Below are positions 8,501 to 18,140 of a DNA stretch of 64,000 nucleotides, piece after piece. Below the pieces are notes generated by a model that did no database searches, was not told where the DNA came from, and saw nothing but the letters and a program-made list of their open reading frames with translations. Every line of letters begins with the position of its first letter. Positions within the stretch are counted from its first letter, which is position 1. Source of the DNA: Calidifontibacter indicus (GTDB lineage Bacteria; Actinomycetota; Actinomycetes; Actinomycetales; Dermatophilaceae); the NCBI RefSeq assembly GCF_003386865.1, contig NZ_QTUA01000001.1, positions 1,674,001 to 1,738,000 of the forward strand, written 5' to 3'. The position numbers were made by a program, and so were the translations under genes.

Positions 8501-9943
8501 TCAGTAGCTGAAGCGTTCGATGTGCACCTGCGCGTCGGGCACCCCGGCCGCGGTGAGGGTCTGTTCGACCGCGTTCATCCAGCCGTTCGAGCCGCACACG
8601 AACACGTCGTGCTGCGCGACGTCCGGCACGAGGTGTCGCAACGCACCGACATCGTCGAGGTGCGCGACGTTCTGCGGCAGCCAGCCGCCACGTTCGGCTC
8701 GCCGGCCGGTGACGAAGAAGACCCGTGCGCCGCGGTGGCGGGCGATCGCCTGGAGTTCGTCGGCCCACAGCAGGTGCGCGTCGGAGCCGGCCCGGTAGAT
8801 CAGCGTCACGTCACCGGGCGCGGCCGGGATCGACTCGAACATCGCCCGCAACGGGGTGACCCCGATGCCCGACCCCATGAGCAGCACCTTCCGCTTGGTG
8901 CGCACGCCGTCGTGCATGCGTCCGTAGGGCCCTTCGACGAGAGCCCGGGTGCCCGGGCGCAGCGAGGCGAGCGCGTCGGTGCCGTCGCCCACCTCCTGTG
9001 CGGTGATCCGCAGGGTGCGCCCGTCGGGTGCGTGCGACAGGGAGTAGGGGTGGGCGCGGGTCTGGCCGCGTCCGGCGAATCGCCACTGGAAGAACTGTCC
9101 GGCGCTCACCGGGAATCGGTGCAGGTCACGTCCGGTGACCGTGACCGTCACGACGTCAGGTGCGAGCCGGTCGACACCGGCGACCCGCAGATCGTGCCGC
9201 CACGACGTCCACAGCGGCAGCCCGACGCGGTAGACGAGCACGGCGAGCGCGGTGACCGCCCACAGACCCCACCAGAACACCGTTGCCGCGGTGTTGTTCA
9301 TGAAGTCGGTGCCGGTCCACAGTTGGTGCGGCAGTGCGAGGCCCGCACCGAGGTAGCCGTACAGGTGGATGAGGTGCCACGACTCGTAGCGCAGCTTGCC
9401 GCGCGCCTTCTTCACGCTGGTCGAGACCACCATGCACAGGGCGACGGTGCCCGCGACGGCGAGCAGCATCGCCGGATAGTTCAGCACCAGGTCGACGATC
9501 GTCGACCACAGCTGCGACCACTGCGCCGAGGCGTAGCCGATGACGATGAGCACGATGTGCGTCCACATCAGGTTGAAGCTGGTGAACCCGATCAGCCGGT
9601 GCCGGCGGGCGAGTTCGTCCTGGCCGTAGGCCCGCTCGAACATCGGCACCCGCGCCATCATCAGCACCTGGATCAGCAGCAGGTCGGAGGCGACCAAACC
9701 GGTCAACCGGCCGAGGCTGTTCGCCGCGGACGCGAACGAGTTCAGTTGCTGCACACCGCCGCCGTAGACCCACAGGGCGACGACGAACAACATCGTCGAC
9801 CAGGTGAGCACGCCGGTCAGGTCGCGCCACCACGGCCGGACGGTGACCGGCGGCGGGGCGGTCGTCACGGCGCGCCGGGTGGCGTTCGTGGGCAACGGGG
9901 CGGTCGGCGCGCCGCCGGAGCGCGGGGAAAGGGAGATCGTCAC
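8501..9943 (-). CDS. Ferric-reductase-like flavocytochrome (FAD/NAD(P)H domains)
   Basis: A 480-residue membrane oxidoreductase. Residues 40-240 form about six membrane helices with paired histidines for b-haem (ARRHRLIGF, MWTHIVL, WHLIHLYGY, ALPHQLW). The C-terminal half is a ferredoxin-NADP+ reductase module with FAD motif HPYSLSHAP, NAD(P) motif LLMGSGIGVTPLRAM and terminal FVCGSNGWM. It should pass electrons from cytoplasmic NAD(P)H across the membrane. The final acceptor may be the flavinylated protein encoded next. The start is GTG at 9943; the N-terminus is Pro/Thr-rich. Confidence 0.9.
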   Translation of the reverse strand: MTISLSPRSGGAPTAPLPTNATRRAVTTAPPPVTVRPWWRDLTGVLTWSTMLFVVALWVYGGGVQQLNSFASAANSLGRLTGLVASDLLLIQVLMMARVPMFERAYGQDELARRHRLIGFTSFNLMWTHIVLIVIGYASAQWSQLWSTIVDLVLNYPAMLLAVAGTVALCMVVSTSVKKARGKLRYESWHLIHLYGYLGAGLALPHQLWTGTDFMNNTAATVFWWGLWAVTALAVLVYRVGLPLWTSWRHDLRVAGVDRLAPDVVTVTVTGRDLHRFPVSAGQFFQWRFAGRGQTRAHPYSLSHAPDGRTLRITAQEVGDGTDALASLRPGTRALVEGPYGRMHDGVRTKRKVLLMGSGIGVTPLRAMFESIPAAPGDVTLIYRAGSDAHLLWADELQAIARHRGARVFFVTGRRAERGGWLPQNVAHLDDVGALRHLVPDVAQHDVFVCGSNGWMNAVEQTLTAAGVPDAQVHIERFSY

Positions 9944-10075
9944 GTCTACGACGATCGGGCGTGCCGCTGTGCGATTCCTGTGACCCGACCGTGGTCAGGA
10001 TCGGACTTCGCTACCGGGTCACTGGGAGCCCGTTCCGGCGGCGACCGGCGCCCGGGAACTGCGCCGGAAAGCGAA

Positions 10076-10101
10076 CAGCCGACCCCTTGCGGGATCGGCT
10101 G
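10076..10101 (-). terminator. Terminator after rpmB
   Basis: A hairpin with stem CAGCCGA/TCGGCTG (10076-10082 and 10095-10101) plus three further inner pairs lies about 25 bases beyond the rpmB stop, followed on the reverse strand by a T-richer stretch. Confidence 0.6.
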
Positions 10102-10124
10102 TCAGTGCTTGCTCGAGGCGCGGG

Positions 10125-10319
10125 TCAGCGGGTGACCTTCCCGGCCTTCAAGCAGGAAGTGCAGACGTTTAGACGCTTCGGGGTCACGCCGGCCTCGCCC
10201 ACGAGCGCGCGGACGCGCTGGATGTTCGGGTTCCAGCGGCGCTTGGTCTTGCGCTGCGAGTGCGAGACGTTGTGACCGAAGCCGGGTCCCTTGCCGCAGA
10301 CGTCGCAGGTGGCAGCCAC
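10125..10319 (-). CDS. rpmB: 50S ribosomal protein L28
   Basis: A 64-residue ribosomal protein. It starts [20 protein letters not shown] and has [12 protein letters not shown] and [10 protein letters not shown]. The two CxxC pairs show the zinc-binding (C+) form. The GTG at 10319 follows AGGAG by six bases, which decides the start. It is transcribed away from the DhaL-domain gene, as in other actinobacteria. Confidence 0.96.
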   Translation of the reverse strand: MAATCDVCGKGPGFGHNVSHSQRKTKRRWNPNIQRVRALVGEAGVTPKRLNVCTSCLKAGKVTR

Positions 10320-10597
10320 GGTGATCTCCTGAAGATTGGTCGATAATTGTTTCGTTCCCGGGGTCTTCGGGCACACGGAAAGTACCGGTGCTCGCAGGTG
10401 GGAACTTCACAAGAATAGCGGCGGGAGCGTTCACCACCAAACCGGCCGACTCCGGGCAATCGGAAAGTGGCTTCCGTCACGTCCTGTCGGTGCCGCGGGC
10501 TAATCTTCCTGCGACACCGAAGATCGGTCGTACCGGTCCTGTGGGCGACCGACGAAACGACCGACTGACTGACGACCGATGCTGCGAAGGATGGCAC

Positions 10598-12232
10598 ATG
10601 GTGCTGGACGTACTCGACCTCGACGCCCTGCGCCGCTGGGTCGTGGCCGCGCGCAGTGACCTGGCCACGTACGCCGAGCGCATCAACAACCTCAACGTCT
10701 TCCCGGTGCCCGACGCCGACACCGGCACCAATTTGCTGATGACCGTCGACGGTGCGATGGGGTCGTTGACCTTCTCCCAGCCCGCCGATCTCGGCCGGGC
10801 CGCGGCCGATCTGGCGCAGGCCACGTTGATGGCCGCGCGCGGCAACTCGGGCGTGATCATCAGTCAGATCGCGCGCGGCGTCGCCGAGGTGCTGGTCGAG
10901 TCGCCCGACCAGCAGTTGACCGCATCCGGGCTTGCCGATGCGTTGCAGCGGGCCACCAACTACGCGTGGCGCAGCGTGAGCAGCCCGGTCGAGGGCACCA
11001 TCCTCACCGTCGCCGGCGCGGCGGCCGACGGCGCCGCGATGCACGCCGACGGTTCGTTGCTCGAGGTCGTGGTCGCGGCCGTGGAGGCGGCCGAGGTGGC
11101 GCTGGTCAACACCACCGAGCAGTTGGAGTCGTTGCGGCAGGCGGGTGTGGTCGACGCCGGCGGCGCCGGCCTGGTGATCGTGTTGCAGTCGCTGCGCCGG
11201 GTGGTCGAGAGCGGCGGCGGGCCGGTGCGTCCGTTGACCGAACCTCCCGCCTGGCTCACCAAGGAAGCGGCGGTGCTGACCACCGACTGCGGCGATGACG
11301 ACGAGGACGGCGACGGGCCCGGTTACGAGGTCATGTACATGCTGTCCGACACCGACGAGCAGCGCATCGCCCGCCTGCGGGGCATCCTCGACCGGCTCGG
11401 CGACTCGTTGGTCATCGCCGGTGGCCCGCAGACCTGGTCGGTGCATGTGCACGTCGACGACGTGACGGGTGCCCTCAACGCGGGGGCCGACGCCGGGCGT
11501 CCGCACCGTTTCCAGATCACCCGGTTCGCCGACGAGATCGCCGCTCGTCACCCGGTCGCCGTGTCGAAGCAGACTCGCACGCTCGTGGTGGCGGTGACCG
11601 AATCGCCCGGTCTGTCCGACCTCGCTCGCGCAGAGGAGCGCATGGTCGTCGCCGGTGACGCGGGGCGCATCGCCCGATCGTCCGCGGTGCGGGCCATCCG
11701 CGAGACCCAACTCGACGACGTGCTGTTGATCGCCGACTCCTCCCGCAGCAGCGGCACCGCCGACCTGCTGGAGAAGGCGTTGCGCGACAAGGGTGTTCGT
11801 GTGTTGCGCCCCGGCGCGTCGGGACCGGTCGAGTTCATCTCGGCGCTCGCGGTCGCCCACCCCGAGCAGAGTGCCCAGGAGATGCTCGGGTCGGTCGACG
11901 ACGCATTGATCGACCTGTCGACGGGGTTGCTGACGATCGCCGCCGAGGAGTTCGAGACGGCCGAGGGCACCTGCCCCAAGGGTGGCGTGGTCGGTCGCAT
12001 CGACGGCGAGGTCATCGCGGTCGGCACCGAAGCCCTCCCTGTCGCCGCCGAGGTGGTCGAGACGCTGGTGTCCGAGCGCGACTGCGAGATGGTCACGCTG
12101 GTGGCCGGGGAAAGGGCCCCTGACACGCTCGCCGACACGCTGCGCACCTCGCTCGGCCGTGCCCACCCCGACCTCGAGGTCACGATCGTGGCGGGCGGCG
12201 GCCCCTACGTGCTGGCCGTGGGGGTGGAGTGA
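10598..12232 (+). CDS. DAK2/DegV-like domain protein (fatty acid kinase FakA family)
   Basis: A 544-residue protein. Residues 10-200 form a DhaL (DAK2) nucleotide-binding domain with NVFPVPDADTGTNLL (metal-binding aspartates) and ARGNSGVIISQI. The rest is the conserved YloV/FakA middle and C-terminal region. In Firmicutes FakA phosphorylates fatty acids held by FakB; that role here is inference. The ATG at 10598 is preceded by GAAGG. It overlaps recG by four bases (GTGA). The rpmB-DAK2-recG order is widely conserved. Confidence 0.88.
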   Translation: MVLDVLDLDALRRWVVAARSDLATYAERINNLNVFPVPDADTGTNLLMTVDGAMGSLTFSQPADLGRAAADLAQATLMAARGNSGVIISQIARGVAEVLVESPDQQLTASGLADALQRATNYAWRSVSSPVEGTILTVAGAAADGAAMHADGSLLEVVVAAVEAAEVALVNTTEQLESLRQAGVVDAGGAGLVIVLQSLRRVVESGGGPVRPLTEPPAWLTKEAAVLTTDCGDDDEDGDGPGYEVMYMLSDTDEQRIARLRGILDRLGDSLVIAGGPQTWSVHVHVDDVTGALNAGADAGRPHRFQITRFADEIAARHPVAVSKQTRTLVVAVTESPGLSDLARAEERMVVAGDAGRIARSSAVRAIRETQLDDVLLIADSSRSSGTADLLEKALRDKGVRVLRPGASGPVEFISALAVAHPEQSAQEMLGSVDDALIDLSTGLLTIAAEEFETAEGTCPKGGVVGRIDGEVIAVGTEALPVAAEVVETLVSERDCEMVTLVAGERAPDTLADTLRTSLGRAHPDLEVTIVAGGGPYVLAVGVE

Positions 12233-14430
12233 GCGTGAGCATCACCCGGTCGACACCGCTGGAGAAGGTGATCCAGAAGCAACTCGCCGGGCGGTTGGCC
12301 GAGGCCCGCGACGTGCACACCGTGGGCGACTTCCTCGACTTCCTGCCCCGGCGGTACATCGACGCCAACACCGCGGGCCGGCTCGCGGAGTTCGAGGTGG
12401 GGGAGACGGCCGTGCTGGTCGCCACCGTGGTGCAGGCCAACGGTCGCGCGATGCGCAACCGCAAGGGCCGCATGCTCGAGGCGGTCATCGAGGACGCCGA
12501 CGGCGCCCAGGCGCGGTTGGTCTTCTTCCGTGCGTGGGGGCACGAACAGAAGCTGATCCCCGGGGCGACGGCGTTGTTCCGCGGCAAGCTCGAGGCCTAT
12601 CGCGGGTCGTTCCAACTCGCCCACCCCGAGTACACCTTCGTGGCCGACGACGAGTCGGCGTCGGTCTACGCCTCGGGGTTGATCCCCACCTACCTGGCCG
12701 TGCCGAAGACCACCGACCTGTCGATCACGATCGCGATGCAGCAGGTGCTCGGCTCGTGGGAGGGCGACGACCCGGTGCCCGCCGAACTCGTCGACCGCCA
12801 CGGTCTGCCGTCGCTGCACGAGGCCTACCGGTTGCTGCACCTGCCCACGTCCCGCGCCGACATCGGCCGCGGCAAGCGCCGGCTGCGCTACGACGAAGCG
12901 CTCGTGGTGCAGACCGCGCTCGCCGCCCGGCGGGCCGAGCAGGACGCCCAGCACGGCACCCCGCGCGTCGCCCGGGAGGGCGGTCTGCTCAGCCGCTTCG
13001 ACGAGCGCCTTCCGTTCCAGCTCACGGCGGGGCAGGTGGAGGTCAGCGAGCAGATCGCGGCCGACATGGCCCGCGAGCGGCCGATGCACCGCCTGTTGCA
13101 GGGCGAGGTCGGCTCGGGCAAGACGGTGGTGGCGCTGCGCGCGATGCTCGCCACCGTCGACGCCGGCGCCCAGGCGGCGCTGCTCGCGCCGACGGAGGTG
13201 CTCGCCCAGCAACACGAACGCTCGATCCGCCGCATGCTCGGCGATCTCGCCGAGGGTGGCATGCTCGGCGGCGACGAACACGGCACGCGGGTCGCGCTGC
13301 TCACCGGCTCGATGAGCAAGTCGGCCCGGCAGGCGGCGATGCTCGGCATCGTCTCCGGCGAGGTCGGCATCGTGATCGGCACGCACGCCCTCATCCAGGG
13401 CATGGTCGACTTCTACGACCTCGGGCTGGTCGTCGTCGACGAGCAGCACCGGTTCGGCGTCGAGCAGCGAGATGCGCTGCGCAGCAAAGCGATTCACCCG
13501 CCCCATGTGTTGGTCATGACCGCCACCCCGATCCCGCGCACGGTCGCGATGACGGTCTTCGGCGACATGGACACCTCCGAGTTGCGGCAGCTGCCGTCCG
13601 GGCGTGCGCCGATCGTCAGCCACGTCGTGCCCGCCGCGAAGCCCGGCTGGTTGGAGCGCACCTGGAGCCGCATCGCCGAGGAGGTCGCCCGCGGTCATCA
13701 GGCCTACGTCGTGTGCCCGCGGATCGGAGGCGAAGACCCCGACGCGTTCCTGGATGAGTACGGCATCGAGAACCCCTGGGCCGACGACGACCCCGAAGAC
13801 GACGGCAAACCGGTGATGGCCTCGGTGCTCAGCACGCTGGACAAACTGCGCGCCGAGCCGGCGCTGGCCGGCCTGCGCGTCGAGATGCTGCACGGTCGCA
13901 TGTCCGCCGACAACAAAGATCGGGTGATGGGCGAGTTCGCGGCGGGGGAGGTGCACGTGCTCGTCTCGACCACCGTCATCGAGGTCGGGGTCGACGTGCC
14001 CAACGCGACGATGATGGTGATCATGGACGCCGACCGCTTCGGAATCTCCCAATTGCACCAGTTGCGCGGCCGGGTCGGGCGAGGCGCGGGCGGTGGCCTT
14101 TGTCTGCTGGTCACCGACACCGAGAAGCCCGAGACGCTGCAGCGCCTCGAAGCGGTCGCGGCCAGCAACAACGGCTTCGAACTCGCCGACCTCGACCTCA
14201 ACCTGCGCAAGGAGGGTGACGTGCTCGGCGCGAGCCAGTCGGGCGGACGCTCCGGGCTGCGTCTGCTGCGCATCACCCACCCGAAGGACGCCGAACTCAT
14301 CCAGCTCGCGCGCGTCGACGCCACCGAACTCGTCGGCACCGACCCCACCCTGCGGGCGCACCCGGCGCTCGCCGACCTGCTCGCCGAACGACTCGACGAC
14401 GACCAGGTAGCTTTCCTGGAACGAGGCTGA
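12229..14430 (+). CDS. recG: ATP-dependent DNA helicase RecG
   Basis: A 733-residue superfamily 2 helicase that reverses stalled forks and processes Holliday junctions. N-terminal wedge/OB domain (residues 1-240), Walker A LLQGEVGSGKTVV near 290, DEQHRFGV (motif II) near 403, MTATPIPRT (motif III) and QLRGRVGRG (motif VI) near 610. The GTG overlaps the preceding stop. An acidic insert around residues 500-530 (ENPWADDDPEDD) is present. It is followed directly by rsmD. Confidence 0.97.
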   Translation: MSVSITRSTPLEKVIQKQLAGRLAEARDVHTVGDFLDFLPRRYIDANTAGRLAEFEVGETAVLVATVVQANGRAMRNRKGRMLEAVIEDADGAQARLVFFRAWGHEQKLIPGATALFRGKLEAYRGSFQLAHPEYTFVADDESASVYASGLIPTYLAVPKTTDLSITIAMQQVLGSWEGDDPVPAELVDRHGLPSLHEAYRLLHLPTSRADIGRGKRRLRYDEALVVQTALAARRAEQDAQHGTPRVAREGGLLSRFDERLPFQLTAGQVEVSEQIAADMARERPMHRLLQGEVGSGKTVVALRAMLATVDAGAQAALLAPTEVLAQQHERSIRRMLGDLAEGGMLGGDEHGTRVALLTGSMSKSARQAAMLGIVSGEVGIVIGTHALIQGMVDFYDLGLVVVDEQHRFGVEQRDALRSKAIHPPHVLVMTATPIPRTVAMTVFGDMDTSELRQLPSGRAPIVSHVVPAAKPGWLERTWSRIAEEVARGHQAYVVCPRIGGEDPDAFLDEYGIENPWADDDPEDDGKPVMASVLSTLDKLRAEPALAGLRVEMLHGRMSADNKDRVMGEFAAGEVHVLVSTTVIEVGVDVPNATMMVIMDADRFGISQLHQLRGRVGRGAGGGLCLLVTDTEKPETLQRLEAVAASNNGFELADLDLNLRKEGDVLGASQSGGRSGLRLLRITHPKDAELIQLARVDATELVGTDPTLRAHPALADLLAERLDDDQVAFLERG

Positions 14431-14431
14431 G

Positions 14432-15001
14432 GTGACACGCATCATCGCCGGCACGGCCGGTGGACGGCGGCTTGCGACCCCATCCGGAGACTCCACCCGC
14501 CCCACCAGCGAACGGGTGCGCGAGGCGCTCTTCGCCCGGCTCGAACACCTCGACGCGCTGCACGGCGCGAGCACCCTCGACCTCTACGCCGGATCCGGCG
14601 CCCTCGGGCTGGAGGCCGCGAGCCGCGGCGCGAGCCGCGTGGTGCTGGTCGAGCGCGACCGCAAGGCCGCAGCCGTCGCCGGACGCAACGTGCGCGACCT
14701 CGGCCTGGCCGGGGTGAGCGTGCGCGCCGAGGCCGTCGAACGGGTAGTAGCCGCGCCCGGTGAGCCGTTCGACCTCGTGTTCATCGACCCGCCCTACGAC
14801 CTCGGCGAAGAGGTGCTCGCAGGTGTGCTCGCCGAACTGGCCGACGGACTGCTCACCGAGCACGCCGTGCTCGTGGTCGAACGCTCGTCGCGGTCACCCG
14901 AACCCGTGTGGCCGGCCGACGTCGAGCTCATCGGGCCGCGCCGCTACGGCGAGACGACCGTGTGGTTCGCTGAATATGTGCCCGAAGGAGATGCCGCGTG
15001 A
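14432..15001 (+). CDS. rsmD: 16S rRNA (guanine(966)-N2)-methyltransferase
   Basis: Methylates G966 of 16S rRNA during 30S assembly. The 189-residue protein begins TRIIAGTAGGRRLATP, has the SAM-binding motif LDLYAGSGALGLEAASRGA and the catalytic DLVFIDPPYD. GTG start, one base after the recG stop. Its stop overlaps the coaD start by four bases, the usual rsmD-coaD pairing. Confidence 0.95.
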   Translation: MTRIIAGTAGGRRLATPSGDSTRPTSERVREALFARLEHLDALHGASTLDLYAGSGALGLEAASRGASRVVLVERDRKAAAVAGRNVRDLGLAGVSVRAEAVERVVAAPGEPFDLVFIDPPYDLGEEVLAGVLAELADGLLTEHAVLVVERSSRSPEPVWPADVELIGPRRYGETTVWFAEYVPEGDAA

Positions 15002-15504
15002 GTGACCAGACCATCGAATCCGCCCGCCGGTGCGTCAGCCCCGGCTCCTTCGACCCGATCACGATGGGTCACCTCGACGTCATCGAGCGGGCCGCGAAGC
15101 TGTTCGACGAGGTGATCGTCGCAGTCGTCTACAACCCGGACAAGAAGGGCACCTTCAGCCCCGAGGAGCGGGTCGAGCTGATCGAGAAGACGGTGGCGCA
15201 CCTGCCCAACGTGCGCGCACAGGCGTTCGGCAACCGGCTCGTGGTCGACGTCTGTCGTGAGGTCGACGCCGCGGTGATGGTGAAAGGGCTGCGCGACGGC
15301 ACCGACTTCTCCTACGAGATGCCGATGGCCCAGATGAACACCCAGATGACCGGCGTCGAGACCTTCTTCATGGCGGCCACGCCGGCCGTGTCGCACTACT
15401 CCTCGTCGCTGATCCGGGTCTGTGCACAGCACGGCGCCGACGTGTCGAAGATGGTGCCGCCGCCGGTGCTGGAGCCGCTGCTCGAACGCATGCGCGGCAA
15501 CTGA
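14998..15504 (+). CDS. coaD: Phosphopantetheine adenylyltransferase
   Basis: Fourth step of coenzyme A synthesis: 4'-phosphopantetheine plus ATP to dephospho-CoA. The 168-residue protein has the nucleotidyltransferase motif PGSFDPITMGHLDVIERA, KGLRDGTDFSYE and the ATP-site segment AVSHYSSSLIRV. Length is usual. GTG start in a GTGA overlap with rsmD. Confidence 0.96.
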   Translation: MSDQTIESARRCVSPGSFDPITMGHLDVIERAAKLFDEVIVAVVYNPDKKGTFSPEERVELIEKTVAHLPNVRAQAFGNRLVVDVCREVDAAVMVKGLRDGTDFSYEMPMAQMNTQMTGVETFFMAATPAVSHYSSSLIRVCAQHGADVSKMVPPPVLEPLLERMRGN

Positions 15505-15610
15505 CGTCGGCCTGACCGGCTGGTTTGGGGAAAAGCCTCCCCGTCGGTAACCTTGTGTGTCGGTCTGCGTCGTCCGAGACGTGGGCCGAACCGAGTAAGA
15601 CCGTTTCACC

Positions 15611-16213
15611 ATGACTCATCACACCGATCAACGAGCCGACATGCACCTCGACCCGCGTAACCCGCTCGTCCTTGACACCAAGGAACTGGGCCGCCGTCCG
15701 GGGCAGATGGCGCAGATCGACCGCACCGTTCCGGCACCGGAACACCTCGGTAACGACGTGATCGAGATCCGTGAGGGCGAGCCGATCGAGCTCGACCTGC
15801 GGATCGAGTCGGTGATGGAAGGTGTGCTGATCTCCGGTTCGGTCACCGCCACGGCGACCGGTGCTTGCGTGCGGTGCCTGGAGCCCGTCCACGAACCCGT
15901 GGATGTGGAGTTCCAGGAGCTGTTCGCTTACGCCGACCGCGCGGCTCACCACCATGAGGTGGCCGCCGACGACGACGAAGACCTGCACGCTCTGGACGGC
16001 GACCTCGCCGATCTGGAACCCGTGCTGCGTGATGCGGTGGTGCCTGCACTGCCGTTCCAGCCGGTGTGTCAGGACGACTGTCCGGGACTGTGCTCCGAAT
16101 GCGGAGCACGCCTGGCGGACGACCCGACCCACCACCATGAAGTGATCGACCCCCGATGGTCGGCGCTCGCGGGCATTGCCGGCGACGCCGAGAACGACGA
16201 GAAGAGGAACTGA
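15611..16213 (+). CDS. YceD/DUF177 family protein
   Basis: A 200-residue member of the YceD (DUF177) family, found just upstream of rpmF in most bacteria and linked to 23S rRNA accumulation. Seen: CVRCLEPV near residue 87 and a second cysteine group QDDCPGLCSECG near 157, which together could bind zinc. The His-rich start (MTHHTDQRADMH) and the His/Asp-rich middle are unusual. It ends one base before rpmF and is probably co-transcribed with it. Confidence 0.9.
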   Translation: MTHHTDQRADMHLDPRNPLVLDTKELGRRPGQMAQIDRTVPAPEHLGNDVIEIREGEPIELDLRIESVMEGVLISGSVTATATGACVRCLEPVHEPVDVEFQELFAYADRAAHHHEVAADDDEDLHALDGDLADLEPVLRDAVVPALPFQPVCQDDCPGLCSECGARLADDPTHHHEVIDPRWSALAGIAGDAENDEKRN

Positions 16214-16214
16214 C

Positions 16215-16409
16215 GTGGCCGTCCCGAAGCGGAAGATGTCGCGCTCCAACACCCGTTCGCGCCGCGCGAACTGGAAGACGACTCCGGTCGCCACCACGAC
16301 CTGCCCGAACTGCAACGCCCTCGCGCAGCCGCACATGGCGTGCCCGTCGTGCGGCACCTACAAGGGTCGTCACTACAGCGCCGCGGAGCAGACCGCTCAC
16401 CAGGCCTGA
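16215..16409 (+). CDS. rpmF: 50S ribosomal protein L32
   Basis: A 64-residue ribosomal protein with the standard start [20 protein letters not shown] and a zinc ribbon ([18 protein letters not shown]). The GTG at 16215 is fixed by the invariant AVPKRK N-terminus. It follows the DUF177 gene and precedes rnc. Confidence 0.97.
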   Translation: MAVPKRKMSRSNTRSRRANWKTTPVATTTCPNCNALAQPHMACPSCGTYKGRHYSAAEQTAHQA

Positions 16410-16423
16410 GACACCCGGTCGAC

Positions 16424-17191
16424 GTGAGTTCGTCGAAACGGGCTGCCTCTGCGAAGGCTTCGCAGCGGCCCGTCGGTGATCTCGCCGCTCTGCTCACGCA
16501 GATCAGCGGCGCGGACATCGACGAGCCGCTGCTTCTGCGTGCCCTGACCCATCGCTCCTACGCGTACGAGAACGGCAACCTGCCGCACAACGAACGCCAG
16601 GAGTTCCTCGGCGACGCCGTGCTCGGCGTGGTCGTGACCGAGACGCTCTACCTCGCCCACCCCGACCTCCCCGAGGGTCGGTTGGCGAAGTTCCGCGCAT
16701 CCGTCGTCAACGCCCGCGCCCTGGCGGGCGTCGGCCGTGCCCTCGAGCTGGGGGAGTACATCCTGCTCGGACGCGGCGAGGCGAGCACCGGAGGTCGCGA
16801 CAAGGATTCGATCCTTGCCGACACCGTCGAGGCCGTCATCGGCACCGTCTACCTGTGCGGTGGCATCGAGGCGGCCGACAAGCTGGTGCACCACATGGTC
16901 GACGGACTGATCGAACAAGCCGCCGACCTCGGCGCCGGTCTCGACTGGAAGACCTCCCTGCAGGAACTCGCCGCCGGCACCGACCTCGGCGCACCCCACT
17001 ACCGGGTCACCGACGAGGGCCCCGACCACGACAAGGTGTTCACCGCGTCCGTGCTGCTCGGCGACGAGGTGCTCGGCACCGGCGTCGGACGCAACAAGAA
17101 GGCCGCCGAGCAGGTGGCCGCCGAAGCCGCCTGGAAGACGCTCAAGGCCCGCACCTCCGACCACGCGGGCGAGGAGATCGAGCTTGCCTGA
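16424..17191 (+). CDS. rnc: Ribonuclease III
   Basis: Double-strand-specific endoribonuclease for rRNA and mRNA processing. The 255-residue protein has [14 protein letters not shown] with the catalytic acidic residues, [15 protein letters not shown] in the RNase III domain, and a C-terminal dsRNA-binding domain from [10 protein letters not shown] to AAWKTL. The GTG at 16424 is 15 bases after rpmF; the first 20 residues are a non-conserved basic tail. It overlaps mutM by eight bases. Confidence 0.95.
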   Translation: MSSSKRAASAKASQRPVGDLAALLTQISGADIDEPLLLRALTHRSYAYENGNLPHNERQEFLGDAVLGVVVTETLYLAHPDLPEGRLAKFRASVVNARALAGVGRALELGEYILLGRGEASTGGRDKDSILADTVEAVIGTVYLCGGIEAADKLVHHMVDGLIEQAADLGAGLDWKTSLQELAAGTDLGAPHYRVTDEGPDHDKVFTASVLLGDEVLGTGVGRNKKAAEQVAAEAAWKTLKARTSDHAGEEIELA

Positions 17192-18140
17192 ACTGCCCGA
17201 GGTGGAGGTGGTCCGCCGCGGGCTCGCCGACCACGTCGTCGGCCGCCGATTCGAGACCGCCGAGGTGCTCGGTGCCCGCGTCGCCCGTCGGCACGCGGCC
17301 GGTCCCGCTGCGCTCGCCGCCGAGCTCACCGGTGTCACCGTCGAGGCCGCCCGCCGCCGCGGCAAGTATCTCTGGCTGGAACTCGACGAGGGCCGTGCGC
17401 TGGTCGTGCATCTCGGCATGAGCGGTCAGTTGCTCGTCGAGGACGCCAACGCTGCGCGCGAGAAGCACTGCCACGCACTCTTCGACCTGTCCGACGGACG
17501 GCAGCTGCGGTTCGTCGACCAACGCACCTTCGGCGGTCTGCAACTCGTCGACCTCGTGCCCGACCGGCACTCCGGCGCGCGGGTGCCCAGCGTCGTCGAA
17601 CACATCGCTCCCGACCCGCTGGAGAGCGCGTTCGACCTGACCGGCACCGTCCGCCGGCTGCGGGGCAAACACACCCAGATCAAACGGGCACTGCTCGACC
17701 AGACCCTCGTGTCGGGCATCGGCAACATTTATGCCGACGAATCCCTCTGGCGCACAAGGCTGCACGGTGAGCGCTTCACGGACAGGGTGCCGGCGAAGGT
17801 CGCCACCGAACTGCTCGGACATGCCACCGACGTGATGACCGCGGCGCTCGCGCAGGGCGGCACGAGCTTCGACTCGCTCTACGTCAATGTCAACGGTGCC
17901 AGCGGTTACTTCGACCGGTCGCTGGACGCCTACGGCCGGGAGGGCAAGGAGTGTCACCGTTGCGGTGCGCTGATGGTGCGCGAGCAGTTCATGAACCGCA
18001 GTTCGTTCTCCTGCCCGGTCTGTCAGCCCCGTCCGCGCCGGCGAATAGGGCCGACAGGTGGTTCGTGCGGGCGGCAACGGCCGCTGACCCGGGCGGCTGT
18101 GCCACCGTGTGAGCCATGGGGAGACTCACAAGGGGAATGA
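17184..18140 (+). CDS. mutM: Formamidopyrimidine-DNA glycosylase with extended C-terminus
   Basis: Removes 8-oxoguanine and formamidopyrimidines and nicks the strand. The TTG start at 17184 is fixed because [13 protein letters not shown] supplies the catalytic Pro and Glu. The zinc finger CHRCG...CPVCQ normally ends the protein, but here about 36 residues of low-complexity Pro/Arg/Gly sequence follow, giving 318 residues. The tail runs into the next gene and may come from a lost stop; a TAG stands one frame away near 18043. The catalytic part looks intact. Confidence 0.93.
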   Translation: MPELPEVEVVRRGLADHVVGRRFETAEVLGARVARRHAAGPAALAAELTGVTVEAARRRGKYLWLELDEGRALVVHLGMSGQLLVEDANAAREKHCHALFDLSDGRQLRFVDQRTFGGLQLVDLVPDRHSGARVPSVVEHIAPDPLESAFDLTGTVRRLRGKHTQIKRALLDQTLVSGIGNIYADESLWRTRLHGERFTDRVPAKVATELLGHATDVMTAALAQGGTSFDSLYVNVNGASGYFDRSLDAYGREGKECHRCGALMVREQFMNRSSFSCPVCQPRPRRRIGPTGGSCGRQRPLTRAAVPPCEPWGDSQGE

